The notes under the pieces are model-generated. The model was not told the origin of the DNA, searched no databases, and was given only the letters and a program-made list of their open reading frames with translations. Shown here in pieces: positions 1-8,387 of a DNA stretch of 64,000 bases. The DNA lies in the NCBI GenBank assembly GCA_910578835.1, contig CAJTSK010000004.1:62001-126000 (forward strand), read 5' to 3'. Position 1 is the stretch's first letter. Each line of letters begins with the position of its first letter. The translations under genes were made by a program, and so were the position numbers. The DNA comes from an uncultured Muribaculum sp. GTDB lineage: Bacteria; Bacteroidota; Bacteroidia; Bacteroidales; Muribaculaceae.

Positions 1-1068
1 TCATTGCGCGGCATTACCCGCCGTCTTGCAGGGGAGATACTCTCCCGCGTGGGCGACGAGCAGCGTTTTTTCACAACTCCCGAAAAGCAGCTATCAGCAG
101 TGATGGGCTGCACCAACCGTCTTTTCTCCGATGCTTATCGCTCCCAGATACTGGAAAAAGCAAGAAAAGAGATGGCGTTTATCTCCGGCAACGAGATAAG
201 CACGCTATATTTTACCGACCACGCCTATCCGGCGCGGCTCAACGAGTGTGACGATGCGCCCCTACTCCTTTACGGGCTTGGAAACTGCGACCTCAACCCG
301 GCACATATCATAAGCATAGTCGGCACGCGTCACGCCACCCCATATGGCACCGATTTCGTTATACGTCTTGTTGAGGATATCGCGAAAAAAATTGAAAATC
401 CGGTAATCGTGAGCGGACTTGCCTATGGCATCGACATCGTAGCTCACCGGGCAGCCCTGCATTGCGGAGTGCCTACAGTAGCCGTGCTCGCCCACGGACT
501 AAACACCATCTATCCCGCCGCTCACCGCTCCACGGCAGCCGACATTGTACGAAACGGGGGGATGCTGCTCACCGACTATATGTCACAGGATACCCTGCAT
601 AAGGGAAATTTTGTGGCACGCAACCGCATCGTTGCCGGACTATGTGACTGTACCGTGGTGGCTGAATCAGCGATTAAAGGCGGCGCACTTATCACAGCCG
701 GCATAGCCGCGGCTTACCACAGGGATGTGGCGGCACTTCCCGGCAGAACCTCCGACCGCTTTAGCCAGGGATGCAACAAGCTTATTGCCGACAACACGGC
801 GGCACTCGTCAGTGATGCCGATTCGCTTATAGCCATGATGGGCTGGAAAACTATACCGCAAGAAGGCTATCAGGCGACAATACCGCTTCTGCTCACCCCT
901 GAAGAGGAGGCAGTAATCGCTTATCTCACTGAAAAAGGCGAAGCCGACATCAACAATATATGTGTGTCGCTTAACCTCCCCATGCACCGGTTGATGCCGC
1001 TGCTGGTCGACATGGAGTTTAAAAACCTTATACTGACTTTCCCCGGAGGAAAATACCGCCTTGCCTGA
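1..1068 (+). CDS. dprA: DNA-processing protein DprA (5' end cut by window edge)
   Basis: DprA is a cytosolic protein that binds incoming single-stranded DNA and loads RecA on it during transformation. The frame is open at the left edge, so the true start lies outside the window; about 355 residues are visible. The Rossmann-type core is recognisable from GTRHATPYG (around residue 107) and SGLAYGIDIVAHRAAL (around 138), followed by the ARNRIVAGL and KGGALITA segments typical of the family. The last 65 or so residues form the winged-helix-like C-terminal domain often found in DprA. The next gene is convergent and 28 bases away, with no obvious terminator between them. The family assignment is secure; whether the organism is transformable is not shown. 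Confidence 0.93.
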   Translation, partial: SLRGITRRLAGEILSRVGDEQRFFTTPEKQLSAVMGCTNRLFSDAYRSQILEKARKEMAFISGNEISTLYFTDHAYPARLNECDDAPLLLYGLGNCDLNPAHIISIVGTRHATPYGTDFVIRLVEDIAKKIENPVIVSGLAYGIDIVAHRAALHCGVPTVAVLAHGLNTIYPAAHRSTAADIVRNGGMLLTDYMSQDTLHKGNFVARNRIVAGLCDCTVVAESAIKGGALITAGIAAAYHRDVAALPGRTSDRFSQGCNKLIADNTAALVSDADSLIAMMGWKTIPQEGYQATIPLLLTPEEEAVIAYLTEKGEADINNICVSLNLPMHRLMPLLVDMEFKNLILTFPGGKYRLA

Positions 1069-1096
1069 CACTCCCGGTCACCACCTCTCACTGCAA

Positions 1097-3505
1097 TCAG
1101 AAATCGATGGAGAGGCGCACATTTATCTGACGGCGTGTAAGATAATTGGGAACAGCATACTGGATATCGTTGACATCTGTCACCCAGTAATAGCTGCTCA
1201 CATTGGATATATCGAAGAGATTGAAGCAATCAAGTCCGAGCCACACCGACTTCAGATGGCGCAAAAATCCGCTACGTTGCTGTCCATCACTCAACGGACT
1301 TAACAGCGCATAAGAGAAGCCGATATCCACACGCTTGTAAGCCGGGGTGCGGAAATATCCCTTGTCACGCGAGCTCCGCGGTGCTGTTGTGGGCAAGCCG
1401 TCGGCAAATATACCGCGAAGGCTAAATTTCAACTTGGGAAATTTCGGGAAATAGTCGGTAAAATAGAGCGCGAAGCTATAACGCTGGTCGTTGGGGCGCG
1501 GCACCTTGACACCGTTTAAATCTTCCTGCGTCTTCATAAGCGAAAAGCTAATCCATGAATCGCTGCCGGGGACAAACTGACCAAACAGTTTGAAATCAAG
1601 ACCGGTGGCAAATCCGCTTGATGAGTTTACGCCGTCGTAGACCACCTTAAGGTTGTCGACTTCATAAGGTATAAGATTGGAAAGTGCCTTGTAATAAGCC
1701 TCTCCCGATAGTTTGAAGGGGCGGTTAAACATGCGGAAAGTGTAGTCGGCTCCCAATATGAACTGCCAGCTGCGCTGCGACTTTATCTCATCGTTGAGCT
1801 TTATCATGGTGCCGTTTTCAATCGGCATCCTGAACTCCTTGTAGAAAGGTGACTGGTAGTACAGTCCCGTAGCAAAACGAAATGCCCAGTGGTCATTGCC
1901 CGCAGGCACATATCCGACGCTGACACGAGGGCTTATAAGAAATTCCTTGTTGAAATCCCAGTAACTCATCCTGACACCGCCGTTAAACGAATAATATCCG
2001 CTCGCCGCATTAAGGCGGTAGGTGTCCTGGGCAAACAGCGCAAGGCGGTTGCTCGACAAATCCTGACGCGAAGTGAGGGAGTAAATCATCTCCAGAGTCT
2101 CGCCTGTGTTAGGCAATGAAAATCCGGCAGAGTCGCGCAACTCCCACTCTCGCGAGCGCTCATATACATTCTCATGGTTAAATGTAAGTCCATACGATAT
2201 ATTGTGGTGAGCCACAGAGGTATTTCCACGGAAAGCGAGAGACAACACAGACGCCTTTATACGGTCGCGGGCATGCTCATGGTAGCGACCCACACCCAGC
2301 TCACCGCCGATACCGCCTTCACCCGAGGTACCTGCCTGGTCAAGCCAGTACTCACCCGAAATATCATAGGTCACAAGCTCATTGGTGAGATATCCCGATG
2401 CAAGGAGAGTGTAATCAGTACTCTTCGAGGGGCGGTAACGCAGTGTAAGCGCACCGAAATAGGTCTCAAAACGGTCTTTTTCCTTGCCGTCAAAATATAC
2501 CGTAAACTGCTTTGCATCTTCTGCCGTACCGAAATTCGTAGTACGGTTGACAGGTGTGAAATTATAGTTGTTTATGGCAATATTTCCCAGAAATGAAATC
2601 TGCCACTTTGAGTTTATGCGATAATTGAGATTGGTCTGATAATCGAAAAAATTGGGGTCATATTCACCTTTTGTCTCCATTGAGCTGAGCAATGAAGTAT
2701 TACGTTTGTAGCGCACTCCATGTAACTGCGAGAAATGACGTGTACTCTGCCCCAGAGAAAGGCTTCCACCCATAAGGCTACCGGAAACCGAGCCTTCAAA
2801 AGCCTCAGGCTGGCGATAAGTGATGTCAAGCACCGATGCCATCTTGTCGCCATACTCGGCAGGGAAGCCTCCGGTAGAGAAGCTTACCTTGTCAACCATG
2901 TCAGGATTAATGATACTTAAACCTTCCTGCTGACCGGAAGTGATAAGCAACGGACGATATACCTCTATGCCGTTGATATATACGCTGTTTTCATCATATG
3001 AGCCGCCACGTACCGAGTATTGCGACGACATTTCATTTGACGAGCTGACACCAGCCATCGTGGTGATAAGCGACTCTATGCTACCTCCCGACACATCGGG
3101 CGAAAGCTTGTAGGAGCCGGCATCGATTGACTGTAATGAACCTGTCTGCTTCTTAAATTCGGTCACCTCGACTTCAGAAAGTTCCTTTGATGACAGATAC
3201 ATGCGCACATTGACCGTCTGGTCGCCCTTTGCATCAATCAGCTGACGCTCGACTTCCTTATAGCCGATACACGTGAATACAAGCTTGATTGTATCTTGCT
3301 GCGCGGCCGACAGCTGATATTCGCCTTCAAGGCCGGTAGTTGTGCCGATAGCTGTGCCCGCGACCCTGACAGTGACAAATTCCATCGGACTATTGTCGGC
3401 ATCGGTCACCTTTCCATGAATCTTCACCTGCGCCTGCGCCGCCACTCCACATAACAGGCAAACCGAAAATAATATATATCGTATAAGCGTCATTACTTTT
3501 TCCAT
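1097..3505 (-). CDS. TonB-dependent outer-membrane receptor with carboxypeptidase-regulatory-like domain
   Basis: An outer-membrane active transporter of about 802 residues. A signal peptide (hydrophobic stretch followed by AAQAQ) precedes a carboxypeptidase-D-regulatory-like beta-sandwich (VKIHGKVTDADNSPMEFV onwards, residues ~25-110), then a plug domain containing the SVRGGSYDENSVYINGIEV type motif, then a long beta-barrel ending in RLSIDF with the terminal Phe usual for outer-membrane barrels. The start at 3505 (MEKVMTLIRY) is chosen because it gives a good signal peptide; an ATG four codons later is equally possible, and the upstream ATG at 3544 would spoil the signal peptide. There is no SusD partner next to it, so it is not a SusCD pair; the substrate cannot be told. 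The length is close to the simpler siderophore/peptide-type receptors of Bacteroidetes. Confidence 0.88.
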   Translation of the reverse strand: MEKVMTLIRYILFSVCLLCGVAAQAQVKIHGKVTDADNSPMEFVTVRVAGTAIGTTTGLEGEYQLSAAQQDTIKLVFTCIGYKEVERQLIDAKGDQTVNVRMYLSSKELSEVEVTEFKKQTGSLQSIDAGSYKLSPDVSGGSIESLITTMAGVSSSNEMSSQYSVRGGSYDENSVYINGIEVYRPLLITSGQQEGLSIINPDMVDKVSFSTGGFPAEYGDKMASVLDITYRQPEAFEGSVSGSLMGGSLSLGQSTRHFSQLHGVRYKRNTSLLSSMETKGEYDPNFFDYQTNLNYRINSKWQISFLGNIAINNYNFTPVNRTTNFGTAEDAKQFTVYFDGKEKDRFETYFGALTLRYRPSKSTDYTLLASGYLTNELVTYDISGEYWLDQAGTSGEGGIGGELGVGRYHEHARDRIKASVLSLAFRGNTSVAHHNISYGLTFNHENVYERSREWELRDSAGFSLPNTGETLEMIYSLTSRQDLSSNRLALFAQDTYRLNAASGYYSFNGGVRMSYWDFNKEFLISPRVSVGYVPAGNDHWAFRFATGLYYQSPFYKEFRMPIENGTMIKLNDEIKSQRSWQFILGADYTFRMFNRPFKLSGEAYYKALSNLIPYEVDNLKVVYDGVNSSSGFATGLDFKLFGQFVPGSDSWISFSLMKTQEDLNGVKVPRPNDQRYSFALYFTDYFPKFPKLKFSLRGIFADGLPTTAPRSSRDKGYFRTPAYKRVDIGFSYALLSPLSDGQQRSGFLRHLKSVWLGLDCFNLFDISNVSSYYWVTDVNDIQYAVPNYLTRRQINVRLSIDF

Positions 3506-3626
3506 ATATCTATACCTAATAGTAACGAAAACGACACTCAACAAATTATGTGTTCCTCCACTTTTATTTCATCGCATGAGACATATCGCCGGGAGCTGTC
3601 GTCAACGCGTAAGGCGACTCATGTAG

Positions 3627-3654
3627 GCAACATTTATTATTAAACAAGCTCTTA
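3627..3654 (-). repeat. Isolated end of the 348-base dispersed repeat
   Basis: This stretch is the reverse complement of the left terminal inverted repeat of the elements at 21530 and 48957: about 26 bases match exactly, from GGCAAC through to CAAGCTC, followed by TTA, which fits the TNA target seen at the full copies. The similarity stops abruptly on the inner side, so only the end of an element is present. It lies between the receptor gene and the ugd promoter. Confidence 0.75.
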
Positions 3655-3689
3655 TGTAAAGTTAATCCTTTTTTTGAGAAGCGGTCTAA

Positions 3690-3718
3690 TTGCTATTCAG
3701 CTATTTTGACTAAATTTG
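3690..3718 (+). promoter_or_regulatory. Bacteroidetes-type promoter of ugd
   Basis: TTG at 3690-3692 (-33 element) and TAAATTTG at 3711-3718 (-7 element, consensus TAnnTTTG) are separated by 18 bases. Transcription would start near 3725, giving a very short leader before the ATG at 3738. Confidence 0.6.
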
Positions 3719-3737
3719 CAAAAAGATTTTTTTTGAG

Positions 3738-5048
3738 ATGAAAATAGCAATCGTTGGGACTGGATATGTTGGGCTTGTTTCCGGAGCCTGTTTTGCCGAA
3801 GTAGGTATCGACGTAACATGCGTGGATGTGGATGTCAATAAGATAGAGCGGCTGCACCGCGGGGAGATTCCCATCTATGAGCCGGGACTTGACGACCTGG
3901 TGAAGCGCAACGTCAAGGAAGGACGCCTGCACTTTACGACCGACCTCCTGTCGTGTCTCGATGATGTGGAAGTAGTGTTCTGCGCAGTCGGCACCCCACC
4001 CGACGAAGATGGCAGTGCCGACTTGAAATATGTGCTTGAAGTGGCGCGCACTTTCGGACAGAATATAAAGCGCTACACCATTCTTGTCACCAAGAGCACC
4101 GTCCCTGTCGGCACATCAAAAAAGATAAAGGCGGTAGTGGATGCCGAGCTTTCAAAACGTGGCGAAGATATCCCCTATGAGGTTGCTTCCAATCCTGAAT
4201 TTCTCAAAGAGGGAGCAGCAATCAAAGATTTCATGTCGCCCGACCGCGTGGTGATAGGCATCGAGAGTGACCGCTCACGCAAAGTGATGGAACGCCTTTA
4301 CCGCCCGTTCCTTCTCAACAATTTCCGCGTTATTTTCATGGATATCGCATCGGCTGAAATGACAAAATATGCCGCCAACTCCATGCTTGCCACACGCATC
4401 TCGTTCATGAACGACATAGCCAACCTCTGCGAACTGGTAGGCGCAGATGTCAATATGGTGAGGAAAGGCATAGGCACCGATGCCCGTATCGGCAACAAGT
4501 TTCTATATGCCGGTTGCGGCTACGGAGGCTCATGCTTCCCGAAAGATGTCAAGGCTCTTATCCACACAGGAAAGGAGCATGGCTATACAATGCGCATAAT
4601 CGAGGCTGTCGAAGAAGTCAACGACAGGCAGAAATCAATCGTATATGACAAGCTTGCAGCCACTCTCGGCGACCTGAAAGGAAAGCGCATAGCCCTATGG
4701 GGACTTGCATTCAAACCGGAGACCGACGACATGCGCGAGGCTCCCTCTCTCGTGGTGATTGAAAAGCTGCTGGCTGCCGGTGCCACTGTGGTAGCCTACG
4801 ACCCGGTGAGCATCCCCGAGGCTCAGCGCCGTCTTGGTGACAAGGTGACCTACGCCCGCGACATGTATGAAGCGGTGATTGATGCCGATGCGCTCGCCTT
4901 GCTTACCGAGTGGAAGCAATTCAGGGTACCTTCATGGAATGTGCTCCACCGCGTAATGCGCGGCAATCTAATCATTGACGGCAGAAACATCTACGACCCC
5001 GACGAACTGGCTGAAGAAGGCTTCATCTACCATTGCATCGGCAAGTGA
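3738..5048 (+). CDS. ugd: UDP-glucose 6-dehydrogenase
   Basis: Cytosolic NAD-dependent enzyme that oxidises UDP-glucose to UDP-glucuronate, a precursor for surface polysaccharides. The 436 residues are the usual family length. The N-terminus has the NAD-binding GTGYVGLVSG motif; the central helix and catalytic-cysteine motif GYGGSCFPKD sits around residues 258-267; the C-terminal UDP-binding half contains LWGLAFKPETDDMREAPS. The start follows directly from a good promoter and the N-terminal Rossmann strand begins at once. It stands alone between two transcription units; the nearest sugar genes are distant glycan clusters in this window at 28-31 kb and 50-53 kb, which could use its product. 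UDP-N-acetylmannosamine dehydrogenase is the main alternative, but the sequence is closer to UDP-glucose dehydrogenases. Confidence 0.93.
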   Translation: MKIAIVGTGYVGLVSGACFAEVGIDVTCVDVDVNKIERLHRGEIPIYEPGLDDLVKRNVKEGRLHFTTDLLSCLDDVEVVFCAVGTPPDEDGSADLKYVLEVARTFGQNIKRYTILVTKSTVPVGTSKKIKAVVDAELSKRGEDIPYEVASNPEFLKEGAAIKDFMSPDRVVIGIESDRSRKVMERLYRPFLLNNFRVIFMDIASAEMTKYAANSMLATRISFMNDIANLCELVGADVNMVRKGIGTDARIGNKFLYAGCGYGGSCFPKDVKALIHTGKEHGYTMRIIEAVEEVNDRQKSIVYDKLAATLGDLKGKRIALWGLAFKPETDDMREAPSLVVIEKLLAAGATVVAYDPVSIPEAQRRLGDKVTYARDMYEAVIDADALALLTEWKQFRVPSWNVLHRVMRGNLIIDGRNIYDPDELAEEGFIYHCIGK

Positions 5049-5099
5049 CATAGCAAGCACCGGCAAACATTCTTTATATCCAATTATTCGAGAGAAAAA

Positions 5100-5130
5100 T
5101 TTGGTGATTGAAACCTTTTGGTTAAATTTG
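5100..5130 (+). promoter_or_regulatory. Bacteroidetes-type promoter of the endonuclease-like gene
   Basis: TTTG at 5100-5103 and TAAATTTG at 5123-5130, 19 bases apart, 29 bases upstream of the ATG at 5160. Confidence 0.6.
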
Positions 5131-5159
5131 CATAATTTCAATCACAAATCTCTCGCCTC

Positions 5160-6149
5160 ATGCACCGACTTTCAGCAAGCGTGCTTGCCATGCTCCTGTC
5201 ATTTCTATCCCTATTGAATGCCGACGTAATCGATGATTACGCGCCGGGCAGAAGTGGAGAAGCACTCAAAAACACTATTTCCCGCCATTGCCGACCTTCC
5301 TATCATGTCGACGAGCAGCATCTTGTCCAGCATATTTTCGCAATATTCACCGCTGATGACGGGATAACCCGCGACGGACTCAACGGACTACCGATTGACG
5401 ATCCCGATTTCGCCATGATTTCCTGCATCGTGCCTACTGAATGGATGAATCCCGACCCGAATTACCTTGCCGAAGCGACAATCGACCTCCACAATATGCT
5501 TATCGCCGACGGAGCCACGGCAATCGACCGCGGACAGCTGCCGCTGAGTGACCAACGCGATGGCTATGACTGCGTAACGCCGCCGGAAAACATGAAAGGC
5601 GACATCGCACGCGCCATATTTTATGTCGCGTCAATCTATCCGTGCCGGCTATGGGGAAGCTGGGGAAGAGGAATATTTGACAACACGCCATACCCTACCC
5701 TGAAAAAAGAATGGAGCGACATGTACATGAGATGGCACAAGGCCGACCCCGTAGACAGTGACGAAAAGGCTCGCAACGAAGCAATCGCCTCCCTGCAAGG
5801 CAACCTCAATCCATTTATCACCCACCCCGACCTTGCCGACTACCTCTGGGGAGCGAAGGCAGGAGAAGTGTACCGACCGTCATCGCAACCCGGCAAGCCT
5901 GAAAATCCCGACAACCCGGAGACACCATCCACGCCACTCTCGCCTATCCCGCTGCAAAGCAGCTATGACAGCCAAGATGACTATATATGGTTCTACTCCC
6001 CATATGTACCTGCCGACGCGACATGGAGCATTGACGGAAATGCGGTCGCAGAGCGTATCACGGTAGCATCATTAAGCATAGGCACTCATGAGGTGCGCTT
6101 CAAGTCAGCGACCTCAGCCGGTAAACTAATCATCGAAATCAAGCCATGA
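5160..6149 (+). CDS. Exported endonuclease-I-like protein lacking catalytic residues
   Basis: A 329-residue exported protein with an N-terminal signal peptide (first ~21 residues, ending LLNA). The body matches the endonuclease I / EndA-type nuclease fold: DLHNMLIADG around residues 109-118, KGDIARAIFYV around 147-157, and the late family motif RNEAIASLQGNLNPFITHP around 205-223. Active members carry a Glu-His pair before VxPxxW and an Asn after the DLHN block. Here the His position is Cys89 (SCIVPTEW), the preceding Glu is Ser, and the RSN-type Asn is Gln (RGQLP). The last ~75 residues form a short Ig-like tail after a Pro-rich linker. The downstream lipoprotein gene overlaps it by four bases (ATGA), so the two are co-translated. 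It may bind nucleic acid without cutting, or have another role. Confidence 0.75.
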   Translation: MHRLSASVLAMLLSFLSLLNADVIDDYAPGRSGEALKNTISRHCRPSYHVDEQHLVQHIFAIFTADDGITRDGLNGLPIDDPDFAMISCIVPTEWMNPDPNYLAEATIDLHNMLIADGATAIDRGQLPLSDQRDGYDCVTPPENMKGDIARAIFYVASIYPCRLWGSWGRGIFDNTPYPTLKKEWSDMYMRWHKADPVDSDEKARNEAIASLQGNLNPFITHPDLADYLWGAKAGEVYRPSSQPGKPENPDNPETPSTPLSPIPLQSSYDSQDDYIWFYSPYVPADATWSIDGNAVAERITVASLSIGTHEVRFKSATSAGKLIIEIKP

Positions 6150-6583
6150 AACCGATTCTCCTCCTTGTCGCGGTACTACTGACGGCAACCGCATGTAACA
6201 AGACCAAGACTATTGACGACATCGACCCTGAGCAGCTGAAGCCTGTCGGAAGCGAGGTGACCAATCCCGGCTACTCATTTGCAGCCGAACTTGACGATGA
6301 CTGTTGCCGGTTTGTCGCAGATATGCTGACCCTCCGTTACAATGACGGCGGCATACTGTTCAGCAAGGAAACCGAGGGCGAAGTCACCATCTACCGCGCA
6401 GTTGAACTTGCCACAGGCAACAGCGCAGAGTTACGCCTCGCCGACTCCCCGTGCCTGCTTGTCAACGGCAAGGAAATTGCAGTGAAATCAGTGGTGATAG
6501 AGCGCGAAAATAAAAAGGGAGCCTGGATAAACATCCTGACTCCCGATTATAAACGTATTGTCTTTGTAGTTACCGACCTGTAG
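6146..6583 (+). CDS. Small hypothetical lipoprotein
   Basis: A 145-residue protein of unknown function. The N-terminus has a lipoprotein signal peptide with lipobox TATAC, cleaved before Cys17, so it should be a lipid-anchored envelope protein. The rest is a compact beta-rich sequence with no family motif that I recognise. It overlaps the stop of the endonuclease-like gene by ATGA and is probably translated with it, which suggests a joint role at the cell surface or periplasm. It ends two bases before the stop of the convergent lgt gene. Confidence 0.75.
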   Translation: MKPILLLVAVLLTATACNKTKTIDDIDPEQLKPVGSEVTNPGYSFAAELDDDCCRFVADMLTLRYNDGGILFSKETEGEVTIYRAVELATGNSAELRLADSPCLLVNGKEIAVKSVVIERENKKGAWINILTPDYKRIVFVVTDL

Positions 6584-6585
6584 CC

Positions 6586-7443
6586 CTACTTGCGCTTCTG
6601 CGGTTTCTCGTCGGCAAACCGATTGGGAAACGACAGCTGCACCTTGGGCCGCATCATCGCATAAATAACGAGGAACACTCCAAGCAGAATAAACGGTATG
6701 CTAAGCTGCTGACCGATGTTCAATGTCATTGTAGCCTCACGTGCCACCTGGTCATTCTTGATAAACTCGATAAGGAAACGCGGCAGGAAGATACCGATGA
6801 AAAACACTCCAAGTATCAAGCCGGGGCGCTCTTCGGCATTTTTCTTCCAGTACATCCACATCAGGAGTCCGAAAAGCGCAAAATAACATAGCGCCTCGTA
6901 AATCTGGGTAGGATGCACCGCCTGACCCTCGTAGAGCGCATGCCATTCGCGCGAGCGGACAAACATGAAGCCCCACGGCAAGTCGGTAGCCGTACCGAAT
7001 ATTTCTGAATTAAACAGGTTGCCAAGACGTATGAGACCGCCGACAAGCGCTATCGCTATGACCAGACGGTCAAATGTCCACAACGGACTTTTCTTGGTTA
7101 CAAATACGGAAAACAGTATCACCGCAATGATGATTGCCACTGTGCCTCCATGACTGGCGAGTCCGCCCTCCCAGATATAAAGTATCTTAATCGGGTCGGC
7201 GCGATACACATCCCACTCATAGAAAAACACGTGACCGAGGCGCGCACCTACGATTGTGGCAACCACGACATATATAAGCAGGATGCCGAGCCAACGCTCG
7301 GGAGCACCCTCATGCTTAAACATGCGCGCCACAATCTCATATCCCACCAGAAATCCGATGGCAAACATAAGTCCGTACCACCTTACGGTGACAAAACCGC
7401 TGAACAGCTCAGGGTTGACGTTCCAGGTTATAAAATCAAGCAT
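6586..7443 (-). CDS. lgt: Prolipoprotein diacylglyceryl transferase
   Basis: Inner-membrane enzyme that moves a diacylglyceryl group from phosphatidylglycerol to the lipobox cysteine of prolipoproteins, the first step of lipoprotein maturation. The 285 residues have about seven hydrophobic segments. Family signatures are visible: WYGLMFAIGFLVGY near the N-terminus, GGLASHGG around residue 104-111 and the Lgt signature region IRLGNLFNSEIFG around 138-150 with its conserved Arg, Asn and Glu. A charged C-terminal tail follows the last helix. It lies 8 bases after ddh and probably ends the pta-ackA-ddh-lgt unit. The pathway partner lspA is also in this window (31.9 kb). Confidence 0.95.
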   Translation of the reverse strand: MLDFITWNVNPELFSGFVTVRWYGLMFAIGFLVGYEIVARMFKHEGAPERWLGILLIYVVVATIVGARLGHVFFYEWDVYRADPIKILYIWEGGLASHGGTVAIIIAVILFSVFVTKKSPLWTFDRLVIAIALVGGLIRLGNLFNSEIFGTATDLPWGFMFVRSREWHALYEGQAVHPTQIYEALCYFALFGLLMWMYWKKNAEERPGLILGVFFIGIFLPRFLIEFIKNDQVAREATMTLNIGQQLSIPFILLGVFLVIYAMMRPKVQLSFPNRFADEKPQKRK

Positions 7444-7451
7444 TTCTACAA

Positions 7452-8351
7452 TTATACTAAATGACGGATTAACTCCTCGCGGTCGCCGTAAAGCATATCG
7501 ATTACCGGAATCTCGATCATCGTATAAGCTCCCGGACGCTCAATCATGGTGGCACGAGCCACACCCACGAGTATCTGAGCTGTCAAAGCGGGGTTGTTGA
7601 TTGACATGTTGAATTCAAACCGCTGGTTCTGGGTGACTCCCGACACGCCCTTTCTTACCATGTTAACGCCATGTCCCATATCCTTGATATCGTCGACCGA
7701 CGGAACGGCAAACACATGGGTTTCATCGCTGGCAAAATAGGGGTCTTCCTTCACCGCCTTGGCGATATCTTCAATCTTGTATCCATCTTCAACCTCAACA
7801 TACACCATGCGGCGGTGGATGCCTGTACCGAGAGGAATCGTCATCGAAAGGGCGTTTTTAACACCCGGCTTCGACTTGACAGCAACGGTGTGTCCCATGC
7901 TCATGCCCGGTCCGAAATTAGTGTAAGTCACACCCTTCGGAGCTGCAGCCTGCATAAGCGCGCGCACTACAGAGTCACTGCCCGGATCCCAACCGGCAGA
8001 TATGATAGCAACGGAGCCATGAGCCTTGGCGATAGGGTCAAGAGCAGCCCTAAGGTCGGCTATACCACCGTGTATATCATAGCTGTCTACTGTGTTGATG
8101 CCTTCAGCAAGGAGTATACGCGCATATTTCTCAACTTCGCGGGTAGGCGTACAAAGTATCGCCACCTGAACGTCGTCAAGTTCAAGCACGTCACTTACTA
8201 CCTTATAGCCGGCAAGCTCGGCAGGCTGCTCTCCGGCAGGATTGCGTCTTACAACGCCTGCCACTTCAAAGTCAGGTGCCTCACAAAGCGCATCCAACAC
8301 AAACTTTCCAATGTTACCATATCCAACTATGGCAGCTCTAATCTTCTTCAT
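7452..8351 (-). CDS. ddh: meso-Diaminopimelate dehydrogenase
   Basis: NADPH-dependent enzyme that makes meso-2,6-diaminopimelate from tetrahydrodipicolinate in one step, for peptidoglycan and lysine. The 299 residues have an N-terminal dinucleotide-binding motif (IVGYGNIGKFVLDAL), the stretch VDSYDIHGGI typical of the substrate loop, and ISAGWDPGSDSVVR around residues 118-131 that is highly conserved in Ddh. The Ddh route is found in several Bacteroidetes as an alternative to the multi-step pathways. It is followed after 8 bases by lgt and preceded after 36 bases by ackA; the neighbours share transcription, not a pathway. Confidence 0.93.
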   Translation of the reverse strand: MKKIRAAIVGYGNIGKFVLDALCEAPDFEVAGVVRRNPAGEQPAELAGYKVVSDVLELDDVQVAILCTPTREVEKYARILLAEGINTVDSYDIHGGIADLRAALDPIAKAHGSVAIISAGWDPGSDSVVRALMQAAAPKGVTYTNFGPGMSMGHTVAVKSKPGVKNALSMTIPLGTGIHRRMVYVEVEDGYKIEDIAKAVKEDPYFASDETHVFAVPSVDDIKDMGHGVNMVRKGVSGVTQNQRFEFNMSINNPALTAQILVGVARATMIERPGAYTMIEIPVIDMLYGDREELIRHLV

Positions 8352-8387
8352 TTTATATATAATTAAAAAAACAGAATATCCTGTCTG

